Assembly (NCBI GenBank): GCA_901456055.1
Contig: CABDWT010000003.1
Location: 255,352-319,351, forward strand
Direction: 5' to 3'
From: Phytobacter ursingii
Lineage (GTDB): Bacteria; Pseudomonadota; Gammaproteobacteria; Enterobacterales; Enterobacteriaceae
Length of the DNA: 64,000 nt
Shown here: piece by piece, positions 28,859 through 37,121 of the stretch
How the letters are laid out: every line of letters starts with the position of its first letter
How positions within the stretch are numbered: position 1 is the stretch's first letter
Notes under the pieces: generated by a model
Database searches by the model: none
What the model saw: the letters and a program-made list of their open reading frames with translations, nothing else
Told to the model about the DNA's origin: nothing
Made by a program: the position numbers and the translations under genes

Positions 28859-28884
28859 CCCCTTCGTGCAACGACCCGAAGGGG
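28859..28884 (+). terminator. Stem-loop after rhaD
   Basis: CCCCTTCG-N10-CGAAGGGG forms an 8-bp stem just after rhaD and directly before the ERIC element. No T-run follows, so it is more likely an attenuation or mRNA-stability structure inside the operon than a full terminator. Confidence 0.5.
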
Positions 28885-28889
28885 AAACT

Positions 28890-29027
28890 CTGTTACCTGC
28901 AAACAATCTATTCCCTAAGGATTTCGCGGTGCAGGAAGGCGGCGGCGCAGCGAATCTCCAGGAGCTTACAGGAGTAAGTGACTGGGGTTTGCGAGAACGC
29001 CAACGCACCTGCAATGTGAAAGACGAC
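28890..29027 (+). repeat. ERIC (IRU) element
   Basis: The core text CTCCAGGAGCTTACA and AGTAAGTGACTGGGGT is the central inverted repeat of enterobacterial repetitive intergenic consensus sequences. The outer parts (CTGCAAACAATCTATT at left, CGCACCTGCAATGTGAAAG at right) also follow the ERIC pattern. It fills the space between rhaD and the ABC binding-protein gene. Boundaries are approximate. Confidence 0.88.
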
Positions 29028-29055
29028 GGGAAACTAACTCAGTGGAGTAAAAGCA

Positions 29056-30042
29056 ATGAAAATAAAGACAAGCTTGATCCTCACCGTTGCCGCCCTGGCG
29101 TTGTCCGGTTCCGCATTAGCAGAAGTCAAAATCGCTCTCGTGGCGAAATCATTGGGAAATGGTTTTTTTGAAGCAGCAAACACCGGCGCGCAGGAAGCCG
29201 CCAAAGAGTTAGGCGATGTCAAAGTCATCTATACCGGCCCCACCACCACCACCGCAGAAGCACAGATCGAAGTGCTTAACGGCCTGATCGCTCAGGGTGT
29301 GGATGCGATCGCGATTTCCGCGAACGATCCCGATGCCGTGGTCCCGGTACTGAAAAAAGCCATGCAGCGCGGCATCAAAGTGGTCTCCTGGGATTCCGGC
29401 GTGGCGAAAGCGGGTCGTCAGATACATCTGAACCCGTCCAATAACGCCCTGATTGGTGAAACCAACGTCAAACTGGCCGTCGACGCATTAAAAGCGCTGA
29501 ATGTTGAGAAAGGCGATGTGGCCATTCTGAGCGCCACCCCGACCTCTACCAACCAGAATATCTGGATTGAAGAGATGAAAAAGGTGCTGCCGAAGTACCC
29601 CTCCGTCAATCTGGTCACCGTTGCCTATGGCGACGATCTGTCTGATAAGAGCTACCGCGAAGCGGTGGGTCTGCTGAAATCGTACCCCGATCTGAAAGTG
29701 ATCGTCTCCCCGTCCTCGGTGGGCATCGTGGCCGCTGCACAGGCGGTGAAGGACCAGGGCAAAATCGGCAAAGTTTACGTCACGGGCCTGGGTTTGCCGT
29801 CTGAAATGGCGGGCGCCGTGAAATCCGGGGCGACGAAAAGCTTCGCTATCTGGAACCCGATCGATCTGGGTTACGCCGCGACCTACCTGGCGGATGATTT
29901 AGTGAAAGGGACGGCGACGAAAACCGAGGCCAATATGGGCAAACTCGGCAAGGTGAAACTGGATGCTGACGGTAATGGCGCAATGGCAGAGCCGTTCGTC
30001 TACGACGCCAGCAACATTGATAAGTTCTCGAAAATTTTCTAA
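29056..30042 (+). CDS. ABC sugar-binding protein, probably L-rhamnose (rhizobial RhaS type)
   Basis: Periplasmic binding protein of 328 aa in the ribose/AI-2/rhamnose cluster. It has a signal peptide (MKIKTSLILTVAALALSGSALA) and the mature start EVKIALVAKSLGNGFFEAANTGAQEAA. Ligand-loop text includes AISANDPDAVVPVLKKAMQRGIKVVSWDSG and SSVGIVAAAQAV. The four-gene ABC set between rhaD and rhaM corresponds to the rhaSTPQ importer of rhizobia. I avoid that symbol because rhaS is already used here for the regulator. GGAG precedes the ATG. Ligand inferred from context. Confidence 0.87.
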   Translation: MKIKTSLILTVAALALSGSALAEVKIALVAKSLGNGFFEAANTGAQEAAKELGDVKVIYTGPTTTTAEAQIEVLNGLIAQGVDAIAISANDPDAVVPVLKKAMQRGIKVVSWDSGVAKAGRQIHLNPSNNALIGETNVKLAVDALKALNVEKGDVAILSATPTSTNQNIWIEEMKKVLPKYPSVNLVTVAYGDDLSDKSYREAVGLLKSYPDLKVIVSPSSVGIVAAAQAVKDQGKIGKVYVTGLGLPSEMAGAVKSGATKSFAIWNPIDLGYAATYLADDLVKGTATKTEANMGKLGKVKLDADGNGAMAEPFVYDASNIDKFSKIF

Positions 30043-30045
30043 TCC

Positions 30046-30133
30046 CTTCTCCCTCTCCCGATGGGAGAGGGTCGAGGTGAGGGCATCAGGCCGCACGCCG
30101 CCCTCACTTTAACCCTCTGCCGAGGGGAGAGGC
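30046..30133. repeat. REP-like palindromic element, copy 2
   Basis: CCCTCTCCCGATGGGAGAGGG and CCTCTGCCGAGGGGAGAGG form two hairpins of the same kind as copy 1, here with a longer, more diverged middle (GAGGTGAGGG ... GCCCTCACTTTAACC). It separates the binding-protein gene from the ATPase gene. Confidence 0.75.
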
Positions 30134-30150
30134 GATATTTGGAGAACATC

Positions 30151-31662
30151 ATGACGGCATCCACACCCCTGCTGTCGCTCAAAGGCATCACCAAGGTTTT
30201 CCCTGGTGTCCGTGCCCTTGAGAACGTGCAGCTCGACCTCTGGCCCGGCAAAGTCACCGCGCTTATCGGTGAAAATGGCGCGGGCAAGTCCACGCTGGTC
30301 AAAGTTATGACCGGTATTTACCAGCCTGAAGAGGGCGAAATTCTCTACAAAGCTATTCCCATTCAGCTTCCGACCCCGGAATCTGCGCATAAGGTGGGGA
30401 TCACCGCCATACACCAGGAAACCGTGCTGTTCGACGAATTGTCCGTCACGGAGAACATTTTCGTCGGTCAGTACCTGCACAAAGGCCTGCTGAAAAAGCT
30501 CGACTGGCCCGCAATGCACCAGAAGGCACGGGATATTCTGACCCGCCTGGAAGTGCAGATTGACCCGCGCGCCACGCTGAAAACACTGAGCATCGCTCAG
30601 CGTCATATGGTGGCGATTGCCCGCGCGCTGTCGTTTGAAGCGCAGGTGGTGATTCTCGACGAACCCACTGCGGCCCTCTCACAGCACGAGATTCTGGAGT
30701 TTTATCAAATCGTTGAGCGTTTAAAACAAGAGGGCAAAGCCATTCTGTTTATCTCGCACAAGTTTGATGAAATCTTCGAACTGGCAGACCACTACACCAT
30801 TCTGCGCGACGGCGTGTGGATCGGTTCCGGCGCTATGCAGGACATTACCGAAGAGCGCATGGTCGCCATGATGGTCGGTCGCGCCATTACCCAGACCTAC
30901 CCGAAAGTTGCCTGCGAAATGGGCGACACCGTACTGGAAGTCAAAGACCTCTGCCACCCGACCGAATTCGCCCATATCGATTTCTCTTTGCGTAAAGGGG
31001 AGATCCTCGGCTTCTACGGTCTGGTGGGCGCCGGGCGTACCGAACTGATGCAGGCGCTTTCCGGCGTCTCGCGTCCCTCTTCTGGCGAGATTGTACTCAA
31101 CGGCAAAGCGGTCCATTTCAAACAGCCCGCCGATGCCATTCAGGCCGGGATTGTCTGCGTACCGGAAGAGCGGCAAAAACAGGGGGCGATTATCGAATTG
31201 CCTATCGCCCAGAACATCAGCCTGCCGCAGCTTGGCAAACTCAACCCGAACGGCGTGCTCAACGACGCCAAAGAGTGGGCGCTCGCGGACGAGTACGCCA
31301 AACGGCTGCAGGTGAAAGCCTTTAGCTGGAAACAGGCGGTCGAAACCCTCTCCGGCGGCAACCAGCAGAAGGTGGTGATCGGCAAATGGCTCGCCACCCA
31401 CCCGGACGTGATCATCCTCGATGAACCGACCAAAGGCATCGATATCGGCTCGAAAGCGGCAGTGCACCAGTTTATGTCCGAACTGGTCTCCCACGGACTG
31501 GCGGTGATTATGGTCTCCTCAGAACTGCCGGAAGTGATGGGCATGGCGGACCGAATCATCGTGATGCACGAAGGGTTAATGGTCGCTGAATATCAGGCCG
31601 GCGAAGCCACGGCGGAAACCATCGTCAGCGCCGCCAGCGGCGCCGGTAAGGAGGCAGCATAA
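30151..31662 (+). CDS. Sugar ABC transporter ATP-binding protein (RhaT-type ATPase)
   Basis: Duplicated ATPase of 503 aa energising sugar import. The first nucleotide-binding domain has Walker A GENGAGKST (about residue 38) and Walker B VVILDEPTAALS. The second domain has a degenerate Walker A (GLVGAGRTE), the signature LSGGNQQK and VIILDEPTKGIDIGS. This asymmetry is normal for RbsA/LsrA-type proteins. The ATG at 30151 follows TTTGGAGAA; the longer reading frame runs through the REP-like repeat and is not coding. Its TAA overlaps the next ATG by one base. Confidence 0.92.
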   Translation: MTASTPLLSLKGITKVFPGVRALENVQLDLWPGKVTALIGENGAGKSTLVKVMTGIYQPEEGEILYKAIPIQLPTPESAHKVGITAIHQETVLFDELSVTENIFVGQYLHKGLLKKLDWPAMHQKARDILTRLEVQIDPRATLKTLSIAQRHMVAIARALSFEAQVVILDEPTAALSQHEILEFYQIVERLKQEGKAILFISHKFDEIFELADHYTILRDGVWIGSGAMQDITEERMVAMMVGRAITQTYPKVACEMGDTVLEVKDLCHPTEFAHIDFSLRKGEILGFYGLVGAGRTELMQALSGVSRPSSGEIVLNGKAVHFKQPADAIQAGIVCVPEERQKQGAIIELPIAQNISLPQLGKLNPNGVLNDAKEWALADEYAKRLQVKAFSWKQAVETLSGGNQQKVVIGKWLATHPDVIILDEPTKGIDIGSKAAVHQFMSELVSHGLAVIMVSSELPEVMGMADRIIVMHEGLMVAEYQAGEATAETIVSAASGAGKEAA

Positions 31663-32666
31663 TGTGGCAACAACTCCTGAAACACCGCGAGGCCCTGCTG
31701 GGCGGTGTGATTGTGCTGATGGTGCTCGCCATCGGCAGCCGCGTGCCGTCATTTATCGGCCCCGGCAACCTGGTAGAGATGTTTAACGACACCGCCATTC
31801 TTATCATTCTCGCCCTCGGGCAGATGATGGTGCTGCTGACCAAAGGCATTGATTTGTCGATGGCGGCCAATCTCGCGCTGACCGGGATGATCGTCGCGCT
31901 GCTCAACTTCCACCATCCGGACATCCCGGTCTGGGCGCTGCTGATTCTGGCCACCGTGCTCGGGCTGGTGATGGGCATCATCAACGGCCTGCTGGTGTGG
32001 AAGATGGGCATTCCGGCGATTGTGGTCACGCTCGGCACCATGAGCATCTATCGCGGCATTATCTTTTTGCTCTCCGACGGCGGCTGGATTAACTCCCACC
32101 AGATGAGCGCCGATTTTCTCGGTCTGCCGCGCTCGTCACTGCTCGGTTTGCCGTTACTCAGCTGGTGCGCCATCGCCGCGTTATTTGTGGTGGGCTACTT
32201 CCTGCGTTACAGCCGTACCGGCCGTGCCCTGTATACCGCAGGCGGCAACGCCACGGCAGCGTATTACACCGGGATCAATGCCGGAAAAATGCAATTCGTC
32301 AGCTTTTGCCTCTCCGGGGCGCTGGCGGGTTTCTGCGGTTATTTATGGATTTCCCGCTTCGCCGTGGCGTATGTCGATGTGGCTAACGGTTTTGAACTGC
32401 AGGTCGTGGCAGCCTGTGTGATTGGCGGCATCAGCACCATGGGCGGAACAGGCCGGGTGCTGGGATGTTTGTTGGGCGCGCTGTTCCTTGGCGTTATCAA
32501 TAACGCGCTGCCAGTCATCGGTATTTCCCCCTTCTGGCAGATGGCGATTTCCGGCTCGGTCATTGTCATTGCGGTTCTGCTTAATGAACGCGGCAACAAG
32601 CGCAAAGGACGTTTAATCCTGCGCGATGCAGCCCTGGCACGACAAAAACAGGCGGTGAAATCATGA
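31662..32666 (+). CDS. Sugar ABC transporter permease 1 (RhaP/Q type)
   Basis: Integral membrane subunit of 334 aa in the RbsC/LsrC family, about nine or ten helices. The family marks ALGQMMVLLTKGIDLSMAANLALTGM, PAIVVTLGTMSIYRG and CVIGGISTMGGTGRVLGCLLGA are present. It starts in a TAATG overlap with the ATPase gene and overlaps the second permease by 4 bp, so the transporter is translated as a coupled unit. Confidence 0.92.
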   Translation: MWQQLLKHREALLGGVIVLMVLAIGSRVPSFIGPGNLVEMFNDTAILIILALGQMMVLLTKGIDLSMAANLALTGMIVALLNFHHPDIPVWALLILATVLGLVMGIINGLLVWKMGIPAIVVTLGTMSIYRGIIFLLSDGGWINSHQMSADFLGLPRSSLLGLPLLSWCAIAALFVVGYFLRYSRTGRALYTAGGNATAAYYTGINAGKMQFVSFCLSGALAGFCGYLWISRFAVAYVDVANGFELQVVAACVIGGISTMGGTGRVLGCLLGALFLGVINNALPVIGISPFWQMAISGSVIVIAVLLNERGNKRKGRLILRDAALARQKQAVKS

Positions 32667-33667
32667 CCAAAATGCTGACTTCCGACGCCATGAAAAGCGC
32701 TCCCTCCGCTACTCCATTCTGGCAGCGTCTGATGTGCTGGGAAGGCTTTTTGCTGGCGGTGACCCTCGCGGTGTTTATCGTGAACGCCCTGGCGTCACCC
32801 TATTTCCTCAATATCTGGAACCTGTCTGACGCGACCTTCAACTTCACGGAAAAAGCGATCATCGTGTTGCCAATGGCGATGCTGATTATTGCCCGTGAAA
32901 TTGACCTGTCGGTGGCCTCCACGATGGCGCTGAGCTCGACGGTCATGGGCTTTTGCGCCGCCGCAGGTATGGACACCGCACTGCTGGTCTGTGTGGGACT
33001 GGGCGTGGGGCTGCTGTGCGGCTTGTTCAATGGCTTCCTGGTGACGCGTTTCAACCTCTCCTCCATCGTTATCACCATCGGGACCATGAGTCTGTACCGC
33101 GGCATCACGTACATCCTGCTCGGCGATCAGGCGCTTAATGCGTATCCGGAGAGCTTCGCCTGGTTCGGCCAGGGCTATGTCTTCGGCGCGCTGTCCTTCG
33201 AGTTTGCGCTGTTTATTGTGCTTGCCGCCGTCTTCGCCTTTGTCTTACACCGCACCAACTTTGGTCGCCGCACTTACGCCATCGGCAATAACCCAACCGG
33301 CGCGTGGTACTCCGGCATTAACGTGAAACGCCACAACCTGATTCTGTTTGCGCTGGTGGGACTGATGGCGGGCCTGGCGTCAGTATTGCTGACATCCCGT
33401 TTAGGCAGTACGCGCCCGACGATTGCGATGGGCTGGGAACTGGCGGTGGTGACGATGGCGGTGCTGGGTGGCGTCAATATCCTTGGCGGTTCCGGCAGCA
33501 TGGTGGGCGTGGTCATTGCCGCCTTCCTGATGGGGCTGGTGACCTTTGGTCTGAGCCTGCTCAACGTACCGGGGATTGTGATGTCGATTATCGTCGGCGC
33601 GATGCTGATCGTGGTGATTTCCCTGCCGATTATCTACCGCCGGGTTATGCAGCGCAGAAGGATTTAA
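32663..33667 (+). CDS. Sugar ABC transporter permease 2 (RhaP/Q type)
   Basis: Partner permease of 334 aa. It shows the same family marks, PMAMLIIAREIDLSVASTMALSSTVMG, SSIVITIGTMSLYRGITYILLGDQALNAYP and VVTMAVLGGVNILGGSGSMVGVV. The N-terminus MTKMLTSDAMKSAPSATPFWQRLMCWEGF is a cytoplasmic tail before the first helix. It completes the importer with binding protein, ATPase and permease 1. Confidence 0.92.
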   Translation: MTKMLTSDAMKSAPSATPFWQRLMCWEGFLLAVTLAVFIVNALASPYFLNIWNLSDATFNFTEKAIIVLPMAMLIIAREIDLSVASTMALSSTVMGFCAAAGMDTALLVCVGLGVGLLCGLFNGFLVTRFNLSSIVITIGTMSLYRGITYILLGDQALNAYPESFAWFGQGYVFGALSFEFALFIVLAAVFAFVLHRTNFGRRTYAIGNNPTGAWYSGINVKRHNLILFALVGLMAGLASVLLTSRLGSTRPTIAMGWELAVVTMAVLGGVNILGGSGSMVGVVIAAFLMGLVTFGLSLLNVPGIVMSIIVGAMLIVVISLPIIYRRVMQRRRI

Positions 33668-33671
33668 TTTA

Positions 33672-33762
33672 CCCCTCACCCTAACCCTCTCCCACAGGGA
33701 GAGGGGACTGCTCGGTGCGGCCTTCCCCTTCTCCTCCCAAAGGAGAGGGCCGGGGTGAGGGG
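33672..33762. repeat. REP-like palindromic element, copy 3
   Basis: CCCCTCACCCTAACCCTCTC at left and GGAGAGGGCCGGGGTGAGGG at right are the inverted ends of the same element as at 27903; each contains a small hairpin. It lies between permease 2 and fucO. Confidence 0.8.
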
Positions 33763-33831
33763 TACAGAATACTTCCGACGACATGGAGTTTCGCCGCCGG
33801 ACAAAAATCACAGCAATTATGGAGATAGATT

Positions 33832-34980
33832 ATGAGCTTTATGTTAGCCCTTCCTAAAATCAGCCTGCATGGCGCGGGCGCCATCGGTGATATGGTCAAC
33901 CTGGTCGCAGGCAAACAGTGGGGTAAAGCGCTGATTGTCACCGACGGGCAACTGGTCAAACTCGGCCTGCTCGATAGCCTGTTTGCGGCGCTGAAAGCGC
34001 ACCAAATGGCCTATCACCTGTTCGATGACGTCTTCCCGAACCCGACCGAAGAACTGGTGCAAAAAGGCTATGCGGCCTACAAAGCCGCGGGCTGCGATTA
34101 CGTTATCGCCTTCGGCGGCGGCAGCCCGATCGACACCGCGAAAGCCGTGAAAATCCTCACCGCCAACCCAGGCCCTTCCACCGCCTATTCCGGCGTCGGC
34201 AAAGTGAAAAATGCAGGTGTGCCGCTGGTGGCGATTAACACCACCGCCGGGACCGCCGCGGAGATGACCAGTAACGCCGTGATTATCGACAGCGCTCGTA
34301 AGGTCAAAGAAGTCATTATCGACCCGAACATCATCCCGGATATTGCCGTGGACGATGCCAGCGTGATGCTGGAAATCCCGGCTTCCGTCACCGCTGCAAC
34401 CGGCATGGACGCCCTGACCCACGCGGTCGAAGCCTTCGTCTCCGTGGGCGCTCACCCGCTAACCGACGCCAACGCGCTGGAAGCCATTCGCCTGATTAAC
34501 CTGTGGCTACCGAAAGCAGTGGACGATGGTCATAACCTGGAGGCACGCGAGCAGATGGCCTTTGGTCAGTATCTGGCGGGTATGGCATTCAACAGCGCCG
34601 GTCTTGGCCTGGTCCACGCTCTCGCCCACCAGCCGGGTGCGACTCACAACCTGCCGCACGGTGTCTGCAACGCCATCCTGCTGCCGATCATCGAAAACTT
34701 TAACCGCCCCAACGCCGTGGCACGTTTTGCTCGCGTGGCGCAGGCGATGGGCGTTGATACCCGTGGCATGAGCGACGAAGCTGCGAGCATGGCGGCCATT
34801 CAGGCGATTCGCGATCTCAGCGCGCGCGTGGGTATTCCATCTGGTTTCAGTAAGCTGGGCGTCACTAAAGAGGATATTGAAGGCTGGCTGGACAAAGCGC
34901 TGGCGGATCCCTGTGCGCCGTGCAACCCGCGCACCGCAAGCCGTGATGAAGTCCGCGAGCTCTACCTGGAGGCCTTATGA
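33832..34980 (+). CDS. fucO: Lactaldehyde reductase FucO
   Basis: Iron-dependent group III alcohol dehydrogenase of 382 aa that reduces L-lactaldehyde to L-1,2-propanediol with NADH, mainly without oxygen. It has the NAD-binding [11 protein letters not shown], and the metal-binding [11 protein letters not shown] and [20 protein letters not shown]. In E. coli fucO belongs to the fucose operon; here it follows the rhamnose genes, so the RhaD product is disposed of within the same operon. ATGGAGATAG lies upstream; the stop overlaps rhaM by 4 bp. Confidence 0.93.
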   Translation: MSFMLALPKISLHGAGAIGDMVNLVAGKQWGKALIVTDGQLVKLGLLDSLFAALKAHQMAYHLFDDVFPNPTEELVQKGYAAYKAAGCDYVIAFGGGSPIDTAKAVKILTANPGPSTAYSGVGKVKNAGVPLVAINTTAGTAAEMTSNAVIIDSARKVKEVIIDPNIIPDIAVDDASVMLEIPASVTAATGMDALTHAVEAFVSVGAHPLTDANALEAIRLINLWLPKAVDDGHNLEAREQMAFGQYLAGMAFNSAGLGLVHALAHQPGATHNLPHGVCNAILLPIIENFNRPNAVARFARVAQAMGVDTRGMSDEAASMAAIQAIRDLSARVGIPSGFSKLGVTKEDIEGWLDKALADPCAPCNPRTASRDEVRELYLEAL

Positions 34981-35291
34981 TCCGCAAGGCCTTTGTGATG
35001 CAGGTTAACCCCGATGCACACGAAGAGTATGAACGTCGCCATAACCCAATCTGGCCCGAGCTGGAGGCGGTGCTGAAAGCGCATGGTGCACACCATTACG
35101 CGATTTATCTCGATAAAGCACGCAACCTGTTGTTCGCGACGGTAGAAATTGAGTCCGAAGAGCGCTGGAACGCGGTGGCCAACACCAACGTCTGCCAGCG
35201 CTGGTGGAAACACATGCGCGATGTGATGCCCGCCAACCCGGACAACAGCCCGGTGAGCGCAGAGCTGAAAGAAGTGTTTTACCTGGCGTAA
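34977..35291 (+). CDS. rhaM: L-rhamnose mutarotase RhaM
   Basis: Dimeric ferredoxin-like protein of 104 aa that interconverts alpha- and beta-L-rhamnose. [46 protein letters not shown] contains the conserved Tyr/His active-site pair, and [12 protein letters not shown] the aromatic floor. It ends the rhamnose operon. Confidence 0.96.
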   Translation: MIRKAFVMQVNPDAHEEYERRHNPIWPELEAVLKAHGAHHYAIYLDKARNLLFATVEIESEERWNAVANTNVCQRWWKHMRDVMPANPDNSPVSAELKEVFYLA

Positions 35292-35298
35292 AAACGAA

Positions 35299-35323
35299 AT
35301 AGCTCCCCACAAGGGGAGCTATT
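35299..35323 (+). terminator. Terminator of the rhaB-rhaM operon
   Basis: AATAGCTCCCC-acaa-GGGGAGCTATT forms an 11-bp stem 7 bp after rhaM. The following T content is low (CTGTAG), but placement and stem strength suit an operon end. Confidence 0.7.
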
Positions 35324-35471
35324 CTGTAGCCTTCATGACCAAAATCATCGATTTCGCCCCATTCATCCACACCTGCAATCAGGGCACATATTGATCCTAC
35401 CCGCGTAATATGGGCTGAGTTCCCTTAACATAATCTACTATTAGGCGCAGCTATTTAGGTTATCCTTCTCT

Positions 35472-35777
35472 TCAGAGGAATATGTTGATGTTATTTACAG
35501 ATAAGAGAGTCAATTCTTTTAATATTTTATTCATTAAGTGAGTGATAATCATATTGCTTAATTTTCCATTTAGTAAGCCCCATGAATCGTCTTTGTTTAG
35601 GAAACAAAAATCATTATATTCCAATGCTATTGGGGTTTTAACATCATTACGATTTATATCCCATGCATATATTTTGCCGAGAAGATCATTGTCTTTGTAC
35701 TCCATTGTTGAGTAACAATAATCACATGACATTAGAAAAAGAGAACATGTTGTTATGATTATTTTCAGCCATTTCAT
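35472..35777 (-). CDS. Small putative lipoprotein, 101 aa (orphan Rhs immunity candidate)
   Basis: I do not recognise a family. The N-terminus MKWLKIIITTCSLFLMSC is a lipoprotein signal with lipobox LMSC, so the mature protein starts at Cys18 and is membrane-anchored. The rest is AT-rich in codon use, unlike the rha operon on one side and the Rhs core on the other. It starts a few bases after a 56-codon frame and downstream of an Rhs tip remnant, the usual place of an immunity gene. The C-terminus (LTLLSVNNINIFL) may be frayed. Function inferred from position only. Confidence 0.6.
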   Translation of the reverse strand: MKWLKIIITTCSLFLMSCDYCYSTMEYKDNDLLGKIYAWDINRNDVKTPIALEYNDFCFLNKDDSWGLLNGKLSNMIITHLMNKILKELTLLSVNNINIFL

Positions 35778-35781
35778 TTAA

Positions 35782-35952
35782 CTAAATCCCTAAAGTTTTT
35801 AACGACTCAGGTAAGTGCTGAAAATCACCTTTTGGAATAAATATTATTTTAGAACCATAAAATTCGTCTAACACTTGCAGGTTCAATGGTGTGTTAGTAT
35901 TTAACTGTGGATTTTTCATCCCGCAGTTTTCAAAAATCTCATTTTTCGGCAT
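35782..35952 (-). CDS. 56-aa hypothetical ORF, possible toxin-tip remnant
   Basis: A short frame, MPKNEIFENCGMKN ... DFQHLPESLKTLGI, too short to place in a family. It lies between the stop of the decayed Rhs tip and the small lipoprotein gene, 4 bp from the latter, and is AT-rich like both. It could be the surviving end of an Rhs-linked toxin or a chance frame. No ribosome site stands out. Confidence 0.35.
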   Translation of the reverse strand: MPKNEIFENCGMKNPQLNTNTPLNLQVLDEFYGSKIIFIPKGDFQHLPESLKTLGI

Positions 35953-36010
35953 TAATTTTTACGCTATTACAGGCAGTTTACTCGAATTGGACTTAGGTGA
36001 TGGGGTAGGT

Positions 36011-36630
36011 CTACGCTCCGTAGCCACCATTCTTCAAGTGCCGATATTTATTAGGTGCAAGCCCCATTGAATCAATCCAGCCAACCGGATCCAGCGGATA
36101 AACATAAGCATTCCATCCTCCGGATAACCCTATCGGATCCTGCGTGATATATCGTCTCTGACGCGGGTTGTAATAACGGTGGCTGTTGTAGTGCGGGCCG
36201 GTTTCCTCATCATACTGCTGCCCCGGCAGGCCGCACTGTGCCAGCCACTGCCGGCTCTGTTCACTGATGTCCCCGCTCAGCAGTTCACCCTCCAGCCCGT
36301 CGAGCAGGGCCACCAGTTCCGGCGGGAAGGTGACGCCCCCGTCCTGCTGCAGTTTTTCCGCGAGGCTGCGGCGTGTGGCTTTCTGCAGTTCCTCTGCCGC
36401 GGTTTCAATGCGCAGCAGTGGGGTGAAGCTGCCCGGGAGGTAGACCGTCTGGATGCGGGTGGTGTCCGTCTGCGTGGTGGTGAGGCCCAGCCATACCAGA
36501 CGCGGGTGAACCGTTCCGGGCCGCCGTCGTGGGGTGTTTCCCGCACCGTTTTACCGGTGCGGCGACCCAGCGGGTCGTACAGGTAACGGGCGGTAGTCAG
36601 GGTGCTGTCCTGCTGCGTGCGTAGTGTGTC
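36011..36630 (-). pseudogene. Decayed second Rhs C-terminal segment
   Basis: This copies the main Rhs gene over the region equivalent to about 37556-38302: [28 protein letters not shown], then [31 protein letters not shown]. Relative to the main copy it lacks 201 bp (37695-37895 region), apparently lost between two CAGGC repeats, which keeps frame. It also lacks about 10 bp near 36488, which breaks the frame. The open part ends in a different tip, [24 protein letters not shown]. It is a typical displaced orphan tip beside an active Rhs gene. Confidence 0.85.
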
Positions 36631-36686
36631 TTTCGCAGCACATAATACTGTTTTAGCTTATCATATCTGGCTATTATTTTTAAAGT

Positions 36687-37121
36687 TTAACAAAAATCAT
36701 CATATTGCTTATCAGTAATATTTATCAAATAATATTGCTTACTTTTATTTATAAATCCAATCAAAAAATACATATGATTTTTCTCTTTAAAAAGATTGTA
36801 ATTAGAGTTGGCGCACATGACAATATTAATATCTCCGTCCTGCTTTTTCATGAAAATAAAACCATCAGATGATGCATTTTTGCTCTCTAAAAAAATTGAT
36901 CTTGTTTCATATTCTGGAATGGAAAAATAAACACTAAAAGAGTTCAAATCTAAATTTGATTTGAACTTTATGTCTATTGAATTCTCAGGAAAGAAATCTG
37001 GCAACCAGCTTTTTATGCCATCACTACTTGGAATTTCATAAAAAGAATTGTAATTTTTTTCCAAAGTATCACACCCACAAAGCGAGAAAGTTATTGACGC
37101 AAAAAAGAGCCACCATTTCAT
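36687..37121 (-). CDS. Putative lipoprotein, candidate immunity protein for the Rhs toxin
   Basis: 144 aa, no family recognised. The signal [17 protein letters not shown] has lipobox LCGC, giving a lipid-anchored Cys at position 17, with Asp at +2 (CDTLEK), which in E. coli favours inner membrane retention. The mature part is rich in Asn, Phe, Tyr and Ser and strongly AT-biased. Its ATG overlaps the rhs stop (TAATG), so both are translated together, as toxin-immunity pairs are. A lipid-anchored immunity protein suggests that the toxin acts in the periplasm. Both points are inference. Confidence 0.7.
   Translation of the reverse strand: MKWWLFFASITFSLCGCDTLEKNYNSFYEIPSSDGIKSWLPDFFPENSIDIKFKSNLDLNSFSVYFSIPEYETRSIFLESKNASSDGFIFMKKQDGDINIVMCANSNYNLFKEKNHMYFLIGFINKSKQYYLINITDKQYDDFC

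Noticed and set aside
30061-30150. Earlier start for the ABC ATPase
   Set aside because: That extension runs through the REP-like element and has no conserved residues. The ATG at 30151 has a ribosome site.
30721-31494. Open frame of about 257 codons antisense to the ABC ATPase gene
   Set aside because: The ATPase reading has full Walker motifs on the plus strand; the antisense frame is a composition effect.
27903-33762. CRISPR-like array in the repeated CT-rich elements
   Set aside because: The copies are kilobases apart between genes, palindromic and without regular spacers or cas genes.
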